Shown in pieces: positions 10,001 to 18,472 of a stretch of DNA of 56,071 nucleotides. The stretch is from Euryarchaeota archaeon UBA171 (GTDB lineage Archaea; Thermoplasmatota; Poseidoniia; Poseidoniales; Thalassarchaeaceae). The translations under genes were made by a program, and so were the position numbers. Location of the stretch: the NCBI GenBank assembly GCA_002497295.1, contig DANO01000021.1, positions 1-56,071 of the forward strand, written 5' to 3'. Position 1 is the first letter of the stretch. Each line of letters opens with the position of its first letter. Under the pieces are notes generated by a model. It did no database searches. It saw nothing but the letters and a program-made list of their open reading frames with translations, and had not been told where the DNA came from.

Positions 10001-10712
10001 TGTAAAAATCATACCAGTTCCTGACGATCTGGCTCAGCCAATAGCAGAAAATCTTGTACAGAGCTTCATCTCGACGAGAAAGGCCATGCCAGATGTGAGG
10101 TCTTCCAAGACGACGAAGTCGAGAGTTGGTGGGCACACGGTGTACCTAACTTCGAGTGAGTATGAGGATGGTAGGCTTGGAGAGATCATGATAACCACCT
10201 CGAAGGAAGGGGCAGCATGGAGATCTATGTTGAATCAATTCGCAATCGCGGTTTCCATTGGTCTTCAGTACGGGGTTCCGCTTGATGCGTTCGTGAAATC
10301 GTTCACGTTCCAAAAGTTCGAACCCAGCGGGATGGTTGTTGGCGGATCTGGGAGAGTGAGGATGTCGACGAGTATCGTAGACTATATCTTCAGAGAGTTG
10401 GCCATTGAATATCTTGGAAGAAGCGATCTCGCGCATGTATCTGAAGAAGATCTTGAGACGACCTCGATAAGTCGACCTGTTCCAACAGATGACGGTCTTC
10501 TGCGGCATCAAGGAGAGAAGCGTGAGGTTCAGATGACCCTTACATCTTCGACGGTGGAACCGGTTGAAGATGAGATGACGAAAACAAGAAGGTTAGCGCG
10601 TGAACGTGGTTTTACAGGCGATATTTGCGATGATTGCGGGAGCAGCCAGATGGTCAGAAACGGAACCTGTCTGAAATGCAATGCATGCGGATCGACGACC
10701 GGATGCTCGTGA
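7068..10712 (+). CDS. nrdJ: Ribonucleotide reductase, adenosylcobalamin-dependent (class II)
   Basis: About 1214 residues from the ATG at 7068; a GTG at 7047 would add seven. It reduces ribonucleotides to deoxyribonucleotides using a B12-derived radical. Motifs are FIQSVSDS with the first redox cysteine, GSGTGSNFSNIRG in the substrate loop, NGSNPCSEYMF with the radical cysteine near residue 512 (GTG numbering), CNLASINLL, and NAQTTVIAPTGTIG. The C-terminus carries a cysteine-rich zinc-ribbon-like tail (CDDCG, CLKCNACG) that likely shuttles reducing equivalents. The length, the N-terminus ERRFTTVGEDPFDQFEW and the tail resemble the long alphaproteobacterial NrdJ type rather than other archaeal reductases, suggesting transfer. 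No intein was seen. It converges on the next gene with a 2-base gap. Confidence 0.95.
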   Translation: MQTRTEKGGADSDRPVGTGLVIERRFTTVGEDPFDQFEWIEMDVEIRNADGSLAHRIDEVRLPSGYSGVPGKVLAQKYLRKAGVPAILRKVAEEGVPEWLQRSEPDHEKLQTLESNQRYVGENHGRELFRRLAGTWTYWGWKHGYFEAEADARAYFDEMCYLIASQRSAPNSPQWFNTGLHWAYGIEGPAQGHRYIDPTTGELMTSTNAYEHPQPHACFIQSVSDSLVGGNDSIMGLWNREALLFKYGSGTGSNFSNIRGSGEPLSGGGTSSGLLSFLKIGDRAAGAIKSGGTTRRAAKMVTLDLDHPDIEEYIDWKLSEEEKVSALVIGSNLLQSHANAIMDAIWNYDGKGDKLDVNDNSALRTAAAKALKNHVPNSHVKRFFDLAGLGWKSIQFDTMDTDWQGEGYGTVSGQNSNNSVRVPNSFMDALENDGTWNLYHRTELKSASEEGREPSPCRSMPAKELWDKVAYTAWACADPGVQFDTTINEWHTCPEGGRINGSNPCSEYMFLDDTACNLASINLLHYFDTGAQKFDIASFQHSVRLWTITLEVSVLMAQFPSEEIARKSYEYRTLGLGYCNLGSLLMHMGLPYADERAYAVCGALTSIMCGESYATSAELAGALGPFPNYEENAEHMLRVIRNHKRAAYDSKGSEYEGLTITPMGIDAKRCPSDLLDAAKSAWDRAVQGGEEYGYRNAQTTVIAPTGTIGLVMAADTTGVEPQFSLVQYKQLAGGGTLRIINKGVPSALKRLGYSERDVTSIVEHIMGTGRLSGCPGLSTDLLQKKGFTDEVINKIESSMPDVFDIRSAFSPSVLGTDFCTTVLGLSEEECGDVFFDTLTHIGLSTDEIEQANDVVFGYGSIEGAPGLKDEHLAVFDCATPCGKHGKRSIEWQAHVLMMAAAQPFISGAISKTINMSGDASIDDIREAYELSHSTMNKACAVYRDGSKLSQPLMSQIVDTSILEDEDESGTIDEMVKEAVKIIPVPDDLAQPIAENLVQSFISTRKAMPDVRSSKTTKSRVGGHTVYLTSSEYEDGRLGEIMITTSKEGAAWRSMLNQFAIAVSIGLQYGVPLDAFVKSFTFQKFEPSGMVVGGSGRVRMSTSIVDYIFRELAIEYLGRSDLAHVSEEDLETTSISRPVPTDDGLLRHQGEKREVQMTLTSSTVEPVEDEMTKTRRLARERGFTGDICDDCGSSQMVRNGTCLKCNACGSTTGCS

Positions 10713-10714
10713 AA

Positions 10715-11980
10715 TTATCTTCTTTCTCTGTTCGTAATTTCTTCTCGTAGAGAATTCGCTTCGTTTTCTGATTTCTCATTAATTCGGCTTAATGTGGCTT
10801 CAAAGGCGTCAACCGATATTTTTCGTTGTTCGGAAATCAGTCCTTTGAGACGTGATTTAGAGAGATCGCCGCCATCAACCCATGCATGGCTCAGTAGACC
10901 ATGTTCGTCATTCGGATCGTTGTCCAGGTAAGTTCTGAAGCCAGATTCGACCAGTCTTCTAATCGAACGATCATTTCCGATAGAAATGAGATGTGCTGCA
11001 CGAACAGGATATTCTTCGGGTCTCTGAGTGCATAGAGAGGCGATATTATTGGAAAGTATAGATATCAATGAAGAGTCATCAGTGATGGCGAGCTTGTCGT
11101 GTATTTCTAACGCTAGATTTGGCATTCTTCCGGATATAGAGTCGAGTCGATCGGCGAGTAACTGGCTTACAGATCGATTTTTCAAATCGCATGTGCTCAT
11201 GAGGGTGCGTCTTGCAGAATCTGAATCATGCGTTGAAATCTGCACCATAGCGTCCAAGCATCCAGAGCAATTGGACTCCGGATATCGAATTATTGCTTCC
11301 AGTGCCCTGTTTGCTATTTGGAGTCTGAATGCGACGGAAGGATACATTGCGAGAGAGGGGAGCCATGAGTTAACGGCGGGCATAGATTGTGAATTGTCCA
11401 TGGCATCCAGAATCGAATTAACCGCGAGTACCCCCTGTGGATGTGGTATCTGTTCACCGTGATTTGGTATGTCCGTACTCCCAAAGACCATTGAGAGTAT
11501 CGAATTAGCTTTCTCAATCGCTGCAAATGATCCTTGTATGGTCCGACCGGCGAATAAGGCATAACCAAGATACCAACGATCTGTATCTGGATGATTTTCA
11601 TCCAATGCTGATTTAAGCCAGTCGATGGCCATCGTCATCGATATCTGATCTGCGATATCATGGATGTTCTTGTGAAGCCATGCTTCCAGCCTCTCTTCAT
11701 GATCAAATAAGCCTGGAATGGGCCGGTATGTTGTTCCTATAACATCCTCAAGACGGAGATCGAAACCTCTTCGATCGGCTGCATGCAATCCTGCTGCCTG
11801 CTGAGTCAGTTTGGTCGGGCTCATGGGTCTAAGGGCTGGAAAATCTGGTAACTCATGAATGGGGTCGTGTATCGTAACAGACGACCATGCGGCCTCAATA
11901 GCTTCCCTAATCAGATTTCCAACTATCTCAAAGATGAGTGGTCGTGAGTCTCGTCGGTGCATCTTAGCACCGGAATTCAT
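10715..11980 (-). CDS. Uncharacterised helical protein downstream of TFB
   Basis: A 421-residue protein with no family I recognise. It is predominantly helical, with a long region of repeat-like helices between residues ~90 and ~380 that resembles HEAT/armadillo-type scaffolds, and a charged C-terminal tail rich in Glu/Arg. No signal peptide or membrane segment is evident. Its ATG overlaps the TFB stop codon by 4 bases (ATGA), so it is almost certainly co-translated with TFB. The coupling hints at a role near transcription, but the sequence gives no catalytic motif. Confidence 0.75.
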   Translation of the reverse strand: MNSGAKMHRRDSRPLIFEIVGNLIREAIEAAWSSVTIHDPIHELPDFPALRPMSPTKLTQQAAGLHAADRRGFDLRLEDVIGTTYRPIPGLFDHEERLEAWLHKNIHDIADQISMTMAIDWLKSALDENHPDTDRWYLGYALFAGRTIQGSFAAIEKANSILSMVFGSTDIPNHGEQIPHPQGVLAVNSILDAMDNSQSMPAVNSWLPSLAMYPSVAFRLQIANRALEAIIRYPESNCSGCLDAMVQISTHDSDSARRTLMSTCDLKNRSVSQLLADRLDSISGRMPNLALEIHDKLAITDDSSLISILSNNIASLCTQRPEEYPVRAAHLISIGNDRSIRRLVESGFRTYLDNDPNDEHGLLSHAWVDGGDLSKSRLKGLISEQRKISVDAFEATLSRINEKSENEANSLREEITNRERR

Positions 11981-12903
11981 ATCTCTAATTCGATATTTAG
12001 ATTCTGGATTAATTCCTTGTATCTGTTTCGAATTGTGACTTCTGTGACTCCAGCCACCTCAGCGACTTCTCGTTGTGTACGGCGCTTGCCACAGAGGACG
12101 CTCGAAATGTAAATTATCGATGCAGCGATTCCAGTAGGACCACGCCCACTTGTCAACTCTTTTTCCTGAGCTTTAGCGATAAGTTCGTATGCCTTTGACT
12201 GAACTTCTGCATCGAGATCTAAACCGGAGCAGAATCTGGGTATGTAATCTTCTGGCTTGGTTGGAGGGATTTTCATCTTCAGCTCACGGACCATGAATCT
12301 GTATGTTCTCCCAATCTCCTTTCGACCAGTTCGGCTAGCTTCGCCAATTTCATCCAGTGTTCTCGGATTGTTACACTGTCGACATGCAGCATACAATGAC
12401 GCTGCAGCCACGCCTTCAATCGAACGCCCTCGTATCAATCGCTTTTCTACAGCCTTCTTGTAATTCACGGCAGCGGTTTCACGGATTGTTTTTGGTAGAT
12501 CTAGCCTACTTGCCATTCGGTCTAATTCTGCAAGGGCCATAGCAAGATTTCGCTCTGTTGCATTAGAAACTCGGGATCTCTTCTGCCACTTTCTCATTCT
12601 GTAGAACTGCGATCTGTATCTACTTGAAATTGTCTTCCCGGAGTAATCCTTGTTTTGCCAATCGATATCGGTTGAGAGGCCCTTGTCATGTAGCATGACA
12701 GTCATTGGTGCTCCAGTACGTGCTCGCTGATCTCCTTGTTCGGGACTGAAGACACGCCATTCTGCTCCTTGGTCGATTACTTTGTCCTCAAGTACAAGTC
12801 CGCAATCGTCACACACCACTTCGCCACGGGTTTCGTCACGGGTTAGATTTCGACTGCTGCATTCCGAACACTTTACGGTGTCTTCGACCAAATATTCTGA
12901 CAT
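11977..12903 (-). CDS. tfb: Archaeal transcription initiation factor TFB
   Basis: A 308-residue protein of normal TFB length. The N-terminal zinc ribbon uses Cys12, Cys15, Cys31 and Cys34 (KCSEC, VCDDCG), followed by the B-reader region around EWRVFSPEQ. Two cyclin-like repeats fill the rest, the second ending in a helix-turn-helix (REVAEVAGVTEVTIRNRYKEL) that reads the BRE next to the TATA box. It recruits RNA polymerase to TBP-bound promoters. Its own promoter candidate is at 12961-12975. The stop overlaps the start of the next gene by 4 bases. Confidence 0.97.
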   Translation of the reverse strand: MSEYLVEDTVKCSECSSRNLTRDETRGEVVCDDCGLVLEDKVIDQGAEWRVFSPEQGDQRARTGAPMTVMLHDKGLSTDIDWQNKDYSGKTISSRYRSQFYRMRKWQKRSRVSNATERNLAMALAELDRMASRLDLPKTIRETAAVNYKKAVEKRLIRGRSIEGVAAASLYAACRQCNNPRTLDEIGEASRTGRKEIGRTYRFMVRELKMKIPPTKPEDYIPRFCSGLDLDAEVQSKAYELIAKAQEKELTSGRGPTGIAASIIYISSVLCGKRRTQREVAEVAGVTEVTIRNRYKELIQNLNIELEI

Positions 12904-12960
12904 TATTTACCACCTATCATTACTTTCTAAAGAGAAGGTATTATAATCTCCAAAAGTCCT

Positions 12961-12975
12961 TTTATTTAAATATAT
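12961..12975 (-). promoter_or_regulatory. TATA-box candidate for tfb
   Basis: An uninterrupted A/T run (TTTATTTAAATATAT on the + strand) lies about 58-72 bases upstream of the tfb ATG, which would give a leader of ~30 bases. A second AT-rich element on the + strand at 12995-13006 (CTTTAATTTAGA) could serve the divergent aconitase-family gene. Confidence 0.5.
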
Positions 12976-13060
12976 CACTATCTTACCAGATGTGCTTTAA
13001 TTTAGATTTTTGCCGTTGGCATCATAACCTTGGGCCTCTGGTTCAGCGTTGGGGAGTACG

Positions 13061-15049
13061 ATGGGAGAATGGCCTCCGAGTGAAATATCTCTGTCCGAAA
13101 ATGGGCGCGTTCTATTCCTAACAAAGGATCCTTCGCTCATTAAGGCACAATTATACAACGGCCTTGATCTTGAAATGAAAGATTTGGATATTGAAGATTT
13201 GATGGATGATATCAACACTGACGTGATGACTCCAGCGTGGGTTTGCTTCGATCATGAACCTGCTGTGATTGCAGAGAATGCTTACGCGGGTTTGCTTCAT
13301 GAAGGTGAAAGGGTATTTCGCCAGAGTGCATTGAAAGAAGGTGGATTTGAAGTGATTGTCAGCGGTCATAGAAAAGGGACGGGGAGCAGCCGTGAAACGG
13401 CTCCGCAATGCGAAAGGTGGTCTGGAATACGAATAGTAATCGCAGCCTCATTTGCCCCCATACATGAGCGTAACAACATCAATCTTGGTCAAGTGATGGG
13501 GAATCATGCGATGTTGGAACGATTGCAGGATGGTGAAATCATTCCTCTGTCAGAATTCACTGAAAAATACGATCCTGTAACCAGACTCATCTTAGAAAAT
13601 GGAGGGATTCTGCCATTCGCAAAAAAATTGGGAGCAGGTGATGTGGTTTTGCCAGAGATCTCGACCAGGGAAAAACCAATGACAATGGTGGAGAAGATCA
13701 TATCTAACAAATTAATTGGCAAAGGTGGTGCTCCGTGTTTCGTCTCTCCAGGCGACGCAGTACTTGCAACAGTAGACGGAGGATACAGTCATGAGTTCAC
13801 AACAGCTCAAGTCCACAATTTTCTGAAGGAGGAATATGGCAGCGATTATTCCTTACCAAACCCTCCAAAATTTGCTGTCTTTGAAGATCATCTGCTCTAT
13901 GCACCAGGAGTTCCGAGGTTTGGTGCGTTCACCGATAAGATCCAAACCTTACGTGATTTGCAAGTGGTTTTCCAACAACATACAGGAGTGAGAGATTATT
14001 CTGCAAAGGATGGGGTAAGCCCGGGGATATGCCATCAAGTGGCTCGAGAAGAGTTCATTGATGTGGGAGATTTCATTCAAGCAACTGATAGTCATACTTG
14101 CATGGGCGGGGCATCTAACGCCCTTACCTATGGCGTCGGTTCGACAGAATATGCGAATCTTATACACAATCAATTCGCATTCGTAAAGGTTCCAGAAAGT
14201 ATTCGTTTCGAGTTAACAGGGTCGTTGAATCCAGGTTGCACTGCTAAGGATGTAATTTTACACATACTTTGGCACTATGCCAGGCACTCGGATACTCTGG
14301 ATCGTTCAATGGAATTTGGTGGTGCCGGCCTTGCTTCTTTATCCATGGATGAAAGAGCGACATTGTGCAATATGGCAACAGAGTGTAGTGCAAAGACAGG
14401 CATATGTGAGCCGGATCAGCTAACAATCAATTGGTTATTAGAGCGAAGAGCGGACTTGAATGAATCGGATATCCGTAGTTCATTTGTGTTCCCAGATCCT
14501 AATGCACACTATGATGGGGGTATACACGTAATCGACCTTGATCGGATACGGCCAATGGTCGCCCATCCAGGCAATCCAGATGAAGGCATACCTTCTGATC
14601 CCACTAATGGGGCCTACATTGACGAAATTGGAAATGTTCGAATTGACATAGCATATGCTGGCTCATGTACTGCTGGAAAAGATGATGATTTTGCGTATTA
14701 TGCAATGGTCACTAAAGCCGCTCTTGATGCGGGTATGAAAATAGCAGATGGTGTAGAGTGTTACATTCAATTCGGGTCCAAATCCGTAAAAGATCTATCT
14801 GAAAGAAACGGATGGAGTTCGATGTTCGAAAGAGCGGGTGTGAAATTGATCGATCCTGGTTGTGGTGCATGCATCGGGGCTGGCCCTGGAGTTTCGAATG
14901 ATGCTGATCAGGTTACTGTATCTGCAATTAATCGAAATTTTCAGGGTCGTTCTGGTCCGGGCAAACTGTATCTAGCCAGCCCGCTGACAGTGATGGCTAG
15001 TGCATTTACAGGGAAGATATCTGCATGGGATCCGGGTCTTTTCAATTGA
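13061..15049 (+). CDS. Aconitase-family Fe-S hydro-lyase, swivel domain first
   Basis: About 662 residues from ATG 13061 (a TTG at 13049 would add four). The N-terminal ~180 residues are a LeuD-like swivel domain (INTDVMTPAW, GTGSSRETAP, ASFAPIHERNN). The rest is the LeuC/aconitase catalytic part with DSHTCMGGAS and the three [4Fe-4S] ligands in GSCTAG (Cys540, TTG numbering) and GCGACIG (Cys605, Cys608). The family isomerises citrate, isopropylmalate, homocitrate or methylcitrate. The single-chain order swivel-then-catalytic resembles AcnB without its HEAT domain and is opposite to AcnA. With icd 7 kb away and no leucine genes in view, aconitase is the favoured activity, but substrate is inferred. 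Confidence 0.85.
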   Translation: MGEWPPSEISLSENGRVLFLTKDPSLIKAQLYNGLDLEMKDLDIEDLMDDINTDVMTPAWVCFDHEPAVIAENAYAGLLHEGERVFRQSALKEGGFEVIVSGHRKGTGSSRETAPQCERWSGIRIVIAASFAPIHERNNINLGQVMGNHAMLERLQDGEIIPLSEFTEKYDPVTRLILENGGILPFAKKLGAGDVVLPEISTREKPMTMVEKIISNKLIGKGGAPCFVSPGDAVLATVDGGYSHEFTTAQVHNFLKEEYGSDYSLPNPPKFAVFEDHLLYAPGVPRFGAFTDKIQTLRDLQVVFQQHTGVRDYSAKDGVSPGICHQVAREEFIDVGDFIQATDSHTCMGGASNALTYGVGSTEYANLIHNQFAFVKVPESIRFELTGSLNPGCTAKDVILHILWHYARHSDTLDRSMEFGGAGLASLSMDERATLCNMATECSAKTGICEPDQLTINWLLERRADLNESDIRSSFVFPDPNAHYDGGIHVIDLDRIRPMVAHPGNPDEGIPSDPTNGAYIDEIGNVRIDIAYAGSCTAGKDDDFAYYAMVTKAALDAGMKIADGVECYIQFGSKSVKDLSERNGWSSMFERAGVKLIDPGCGACIGAGPGVSNDADQVTVSAINRNFQGRSGPGKLYLASPLTVMASAFTGKISAWDPGLFN

Positions 15050-15256
15050 TTTCCTGCCCGGGAATATGCTTCAACGGTAACTCATGGTAATTCGATCCTG
15101 GGTTGACTTCGGTTGAATACAGAATGTGCTTCATTGCCAAAAATTTGCATTGTGACAGGGCATGCTCTAAGTGCCATCTGACATTATGTTCAGTCTACCG
15201 ACAGGAGGCCCCATGTCATTAGGGCATAGGGAGGACCTTGTAGGACGGTGGTCGAA

Positions 15257-17320
15257 ATGGATAAGGCTCAGAGGATTGCAAGCAAACAAAAGCAAATCTC
15301 AATCAGCGAATTCTTTGAGAAAAATAAGCATTTTCTTGGATTCGATACTCATCAAAGGGCAATTATAACTGCTGTAAAGGAGGCTGTGGATAACTCTCTT
15401 GATGCTTGTGAAGAAGGGAGAATATTACCCGAGATACGTGTTGAGATAAAACGGCTTGAGGGAGATCGTCTAGAGCTTGTTACTCAAGATAACGGCCCCG
15501 GAATTCCAAGAGATTCGATAGCCAATGTATTTGGTAAATTCTTACTTGGTTCACGGTTCCACGCCATCCGTCAAACCCGTGGACAGCAAGGTATAGGCAT
15601 AACAGGAGTCGTGATGTACGCTCAGCTAACGACTGGTTCAACGACGACTGTGCTATCAAAGATTGAAACAGAATCAACTGCTGTCAAAGTTGATCTTGCA
15701 TTGGATACGAAGAACAACAGGGCCTTGAGATCTAATGAAGATAGAATACCCTTGGAAGAATGGTTTGAAGAAAGCGGTATGGAATCGCTTCATGGCCTCA
15801 GAATTAAAACGGTAATGGCTGCTAAATATCAGAGAGGGAGGCAATCTGTCCATCAATATCTGAGAATGACTTCGATTGTCAATCCTCACGCAACAATCAG
15901 ACTGAAAGTGATTGGTAAAGATGGGGAAATTATCGATGAAGGAGAATGGATAAGGACCACCAAGATATTGCCGAGGCCCGTTGTTGAGATTCGTCCCCAT
16001 CCCCATGGTATGCAGTTTGGAACACTACAGAGAATGCTGAAAAATACCAAAGAGAGGAATGTTAAATCATTTCTTAGAAAGGAGTTTGAGAAAGTATCTC
16101 CACTCGTCTCGAAGAAAATCTTGGAATACGCGGAAATAGATGAGAAGCGTAGGCCTTCTGGTTTGAGTGTAGAGGGGATTCAAAATTTACTCTCTGCTTT
16201 CATGGCGGTGAAAATACAAGCCCCTCCAACAGATTGTCTTTCACCCATTGAAGACCTTTTAATCAAAAAAGGACTTGAAAAAGCAATTGATTCGAGATAT
16301 GCATCGACAGTCACCAGGACTCCTACTGTAAGCCAAGGGAATCCGTTCCAAGTGGAGGTTGGTCTAGTCTTTGGCGGCGATCTTCCTTCAGATGGGTCTG
16401 TGGAAGTGCTGAGATTCGCAAACAGGGTGCCTCTAATGTATCAACAAGGAGGGTGTTTGCTGACGAAGGGAATCGAATCGATAGACTGGCGAAGATATGG
16501 TCTTGAGCAGACGGGGGGGAAGGGGGTTCCCAAAGGCCCGGCTGCTATACTTGTGCATCTAGCTTCAACTAATGTTCAATTCACTAGTGAAGCAAAAGAG
16601 GCTGTATCAGAAAATGAAGAGGTTCTTGATGAGCTACGAAGGGCTCTTTTCGAAGTGGGAAGAGGGCTTCAAGGACATAGAAAGAGAATCGGTCAGAGAG
16701 AGAAGTCTCGTGAGAAGTTTGACTTGATCAATAAGATCTTGCCAGAAATCGCTTCCAAATCTTCATCGATGCTTGGACGCCCTGAGCCAGATCTCTCACC
16801 CATAATAACCAAGATTATGAATGCTGTATTTTGTGAGGAGGGGGTAATTTGGGATTCCAAGGAAAAGTTGGCCAGATGCTCCATAAAAATTTACAATTAT
16901 ACAGCAAGAGCTAGGGCGTATACCATTATTGTAAAGTGGCCAGAAAGGGATGGAGTGGCCCTAGTTGAGAATGAAAGAGGCGGTCGGAAAGAAACTCGAG
17001 GGCTTTGGGCGTGGCGATTAGATGCCATAAATCCAGGCGGAATGACTGAGATTTCGTTCGCGGTTAACGGTCTGAGTCATGGGGATTGGAAAGAGGCCGA
17101 AGTATTCTACCGTGGTAATGGGGAGATAATAGGCTCTGAAAGAATAGATGAGTCCTTGCTAGAAGAGATTCGCAAACAGGAGGGACTCAAAGGAGTAGTG
17201 GAGGAGTTCGTGGATGAGTCTCCTATCCAAAGTCCGATGATTGAGGAAGCGCTAGAGGGGGATTCATCCGTCGAGACAGCTGGAGAAAAGGAGTGGAGAA
17301 GCGATGGTAAGCTATTCTGA
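15257..17320 (+). CDS. top6B: DNA topoisomerase VI subunit B
   Basis: A GHKL ATPase of about 687 residues (GTG at 15248 would add three). ATP-binding motifs are EAVDNSLDAC (Glu45 and Asn49, GTG numbering), DNGPGIP near 81-87 and GQQGIGITG near 112-120. Later residues contain the H2TH and transducer domains. Subunit B binds ATP and clamps one duplex so that subunit A can cut and pass another, relaxing supercoils and decatenating chromosomes. The C-terminus extends past the transducer with an acidic tail. The stop shares one base with the start of the A subunit, so both are translated together. Confidence 0.95.
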   Translation: MDKAQRIASKQKQISISEFFEKNKHFLGFDTHQRAIITAVKEAVDNSLDACEEGRILPEIRVEIKRLEGDRLELVTQDNGPGIPRDSIANVFGKFLLGSRFHAIRQTRGQQGIGITGVVMYAQLTTGSTTTVLSKIETESTAVKVDLALDTKNNRALRSNEDRIPLEEWFEESGMESLHGLRIKTVMAAKYQRGRQSVHQYLRMTSIVNPHATIRLKVIGKDGEIIDEGEWIRTTKILPRPVVEIRPHPHGMQFGTLQRMLKNTKERNVKSFLRKEFEKVSPLVSKKILEYAEIDEKRRPSGLSVEGIQNLLSAFMAVKIQAPPTDCLSPIEDLLIKKGLEKAIDSRYASTVTRTPTVSQGNPFQVEVGLVFGGDLPSDGSVEVLRFANRVPLMYQQGGCLLTKGIESIDWRRYGLEQTGGKGVPKGPAAILVHLASTNVQFTSEAKEAVSENEEVLDELRRALFEVGRGLQGHRKRIGQREKSREKFDLINKILPEIASKSSSMLGRPEPDLSPIITKIMNAVFCEEGVIWDSKEKLARCSIKIYNYTARARAYTIIVKWPERDGVALVENERGGRKETRGLWAWRLDAINPGGMTEISFAVNGLSHGDWKEAEVFYRGNGEIIGSERIDESLLEEIRKQEGLKGVVEEFVDESPIQSPMIEEALEGDSSVETAGEKEWRSDGKLF

Positions 17321-18441
17321 TGGTGATTGTTATGCAAGATAGAAGTCGAAGCAAAGAAGAGACGGTAGACGCACTTCATGCGGTTGCAGCAGAAATGCAT
17401 GATAGAATGATGAGGGGTGAGCCGCCGAGAATGACTCTGCCAGTTAGATCGAAGAAGAACATAGCCTTCGATGAAAAGTTGAATGTGTACAAATATGGTA
17501 GCAAGAAGACGATTAGGGATGCGACCAGTCTCGGTTCTGCGCATCAACTCTTGAGGGCATTGCATGTCACTGAATTCATGGAGGACATGATTGAAAGTAA
17601 AAAATCATCAACTCTGAGAGAGATGTACTACATCTCTGAAGGTTGGGGGTATGGAAAATTCGGCTCCCAGAATGAAAGTAACAATCTCGCTGAGGACTTG
17701 GAGATTGTGACAGGTTGTTTGAGAGAGGATTTCAAACTAAGACCGGAAGAGGATGGTGCTAGAATAATTGGGAATCTTACATTCCAAGAAAGAAACAGAC
17801 GCGGAGAATGGATGAGGATAAACTGCAGAGATGATGTCGGTGATTCGGGCTATGGAGTTCCATATAATGTAGAGTCTGAAAAATTACAATTGGTAGAACA
17901 CGATATTGATTTCATGATGGCAATCGAAACAGGAGGGATGTTCGATCGGCTAGTGGAAAATGGGTTTGATGAGTTAGCAAGGTGTGGTTTGATTCATCTG
18001 AAAGGGCAGCCGGCTCGCTCTACTAGGCGTGTGATGAAGAGGATTAACGAAGAATGGGGAGTTCCCATTGTCGTATTTACGGATGCGGACCCCTGGTCTT
18101 TCAGAATCTTTGCTTCTATTGCATATGGTGCTATTAAAACAGCCCACATATCAGAATATTTAGCGACCCCAAGTGCGGTGTATCTTGGTATAGAATCTGG
18201 AGATATTGAAGCTTATGATCTTCCATCTGATGAGTTAACACCACGGGACATAGAGGCATTGAAAGCGGAGAAGAGCGATCCTCGATTCCAAAGTCAGGAA
18301 TGGATTGATCAGATTGATTTGATGCTCGATCTTGGGAAGAAGGCGGAGCAGCAGTCTCTTGCCAAATATGGTCTTGATTTCGTCACAGACACATATCTTC
18401 CAGAGAAGTTACAGCAGAAATTAGGGCTTGTAATCGGCTAA
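17320..18441 (+). CDS. top6A: DNA topoisomerase VI subunit A (Spo11-like)
   Basis: A 373-residue DNA-cutting subunit. The winged-helix part carries the catalytic tyrosine in LREMYYISEGWG, by family comparison the second tyrosine of the pair (residue 104). The TOPRIM domain shows the conserved Glu in MAIETGGMFDRL and the acidic pair in VFTDADPWSFRIF, which bind Mg2+. It makes a double-strand break with covalent 5' attachment and works with subunit B. The start is ATG 17320, overlapping the subunit B stop by one base; a second ATG is at 17332. Confidence 0.95.
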   Translation: MVIVMQDRSRSKEETVDALHAVAAEMHDRMMRGEPPRMTLPVRSKKNIAFDEKLNVYKYGSKKTIRDATSLGSAHQLLRALHVTEFMEDMIESKKSSTLREMYYISEGWGYGKFGSQNESNNLAEDLEIVTGCLREDFKLRPEEDGARIIGNLTFQERNRRGEWMRINCRDDVGDSGYGVPYNVESEKLQLVEHDIDFMMAIETGGMFDRLVENGFDELARCGLIHLKGQPARSTRRVMKRINEEWGVPIVVFTDADPWSFRIFASIAYGAIKTAHISEYLATPSAVYLGIESGDIEAYDLPSDELTPRDIEALKAEKSDPRFQSQEWIDQIDLMLDLGKKAEQQSLAKYGLDFVTDTYLPEKLQQKLGLVIG

Positions 18442-18472
18442 ACTCCAAATCAGAGTTTGTTGTGATTGGTGC

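Noticed and set aside
7047..10712. Intein or insertion inside nrdJ
   Set aside because: The length is normal for the long NrdJ class and the conserved motifs are contiguous.
15171..15368. 65-codon + strand frame upstream of top6B
   Set aside because: It overlaps the start of top6B in another frame and shows no family features.
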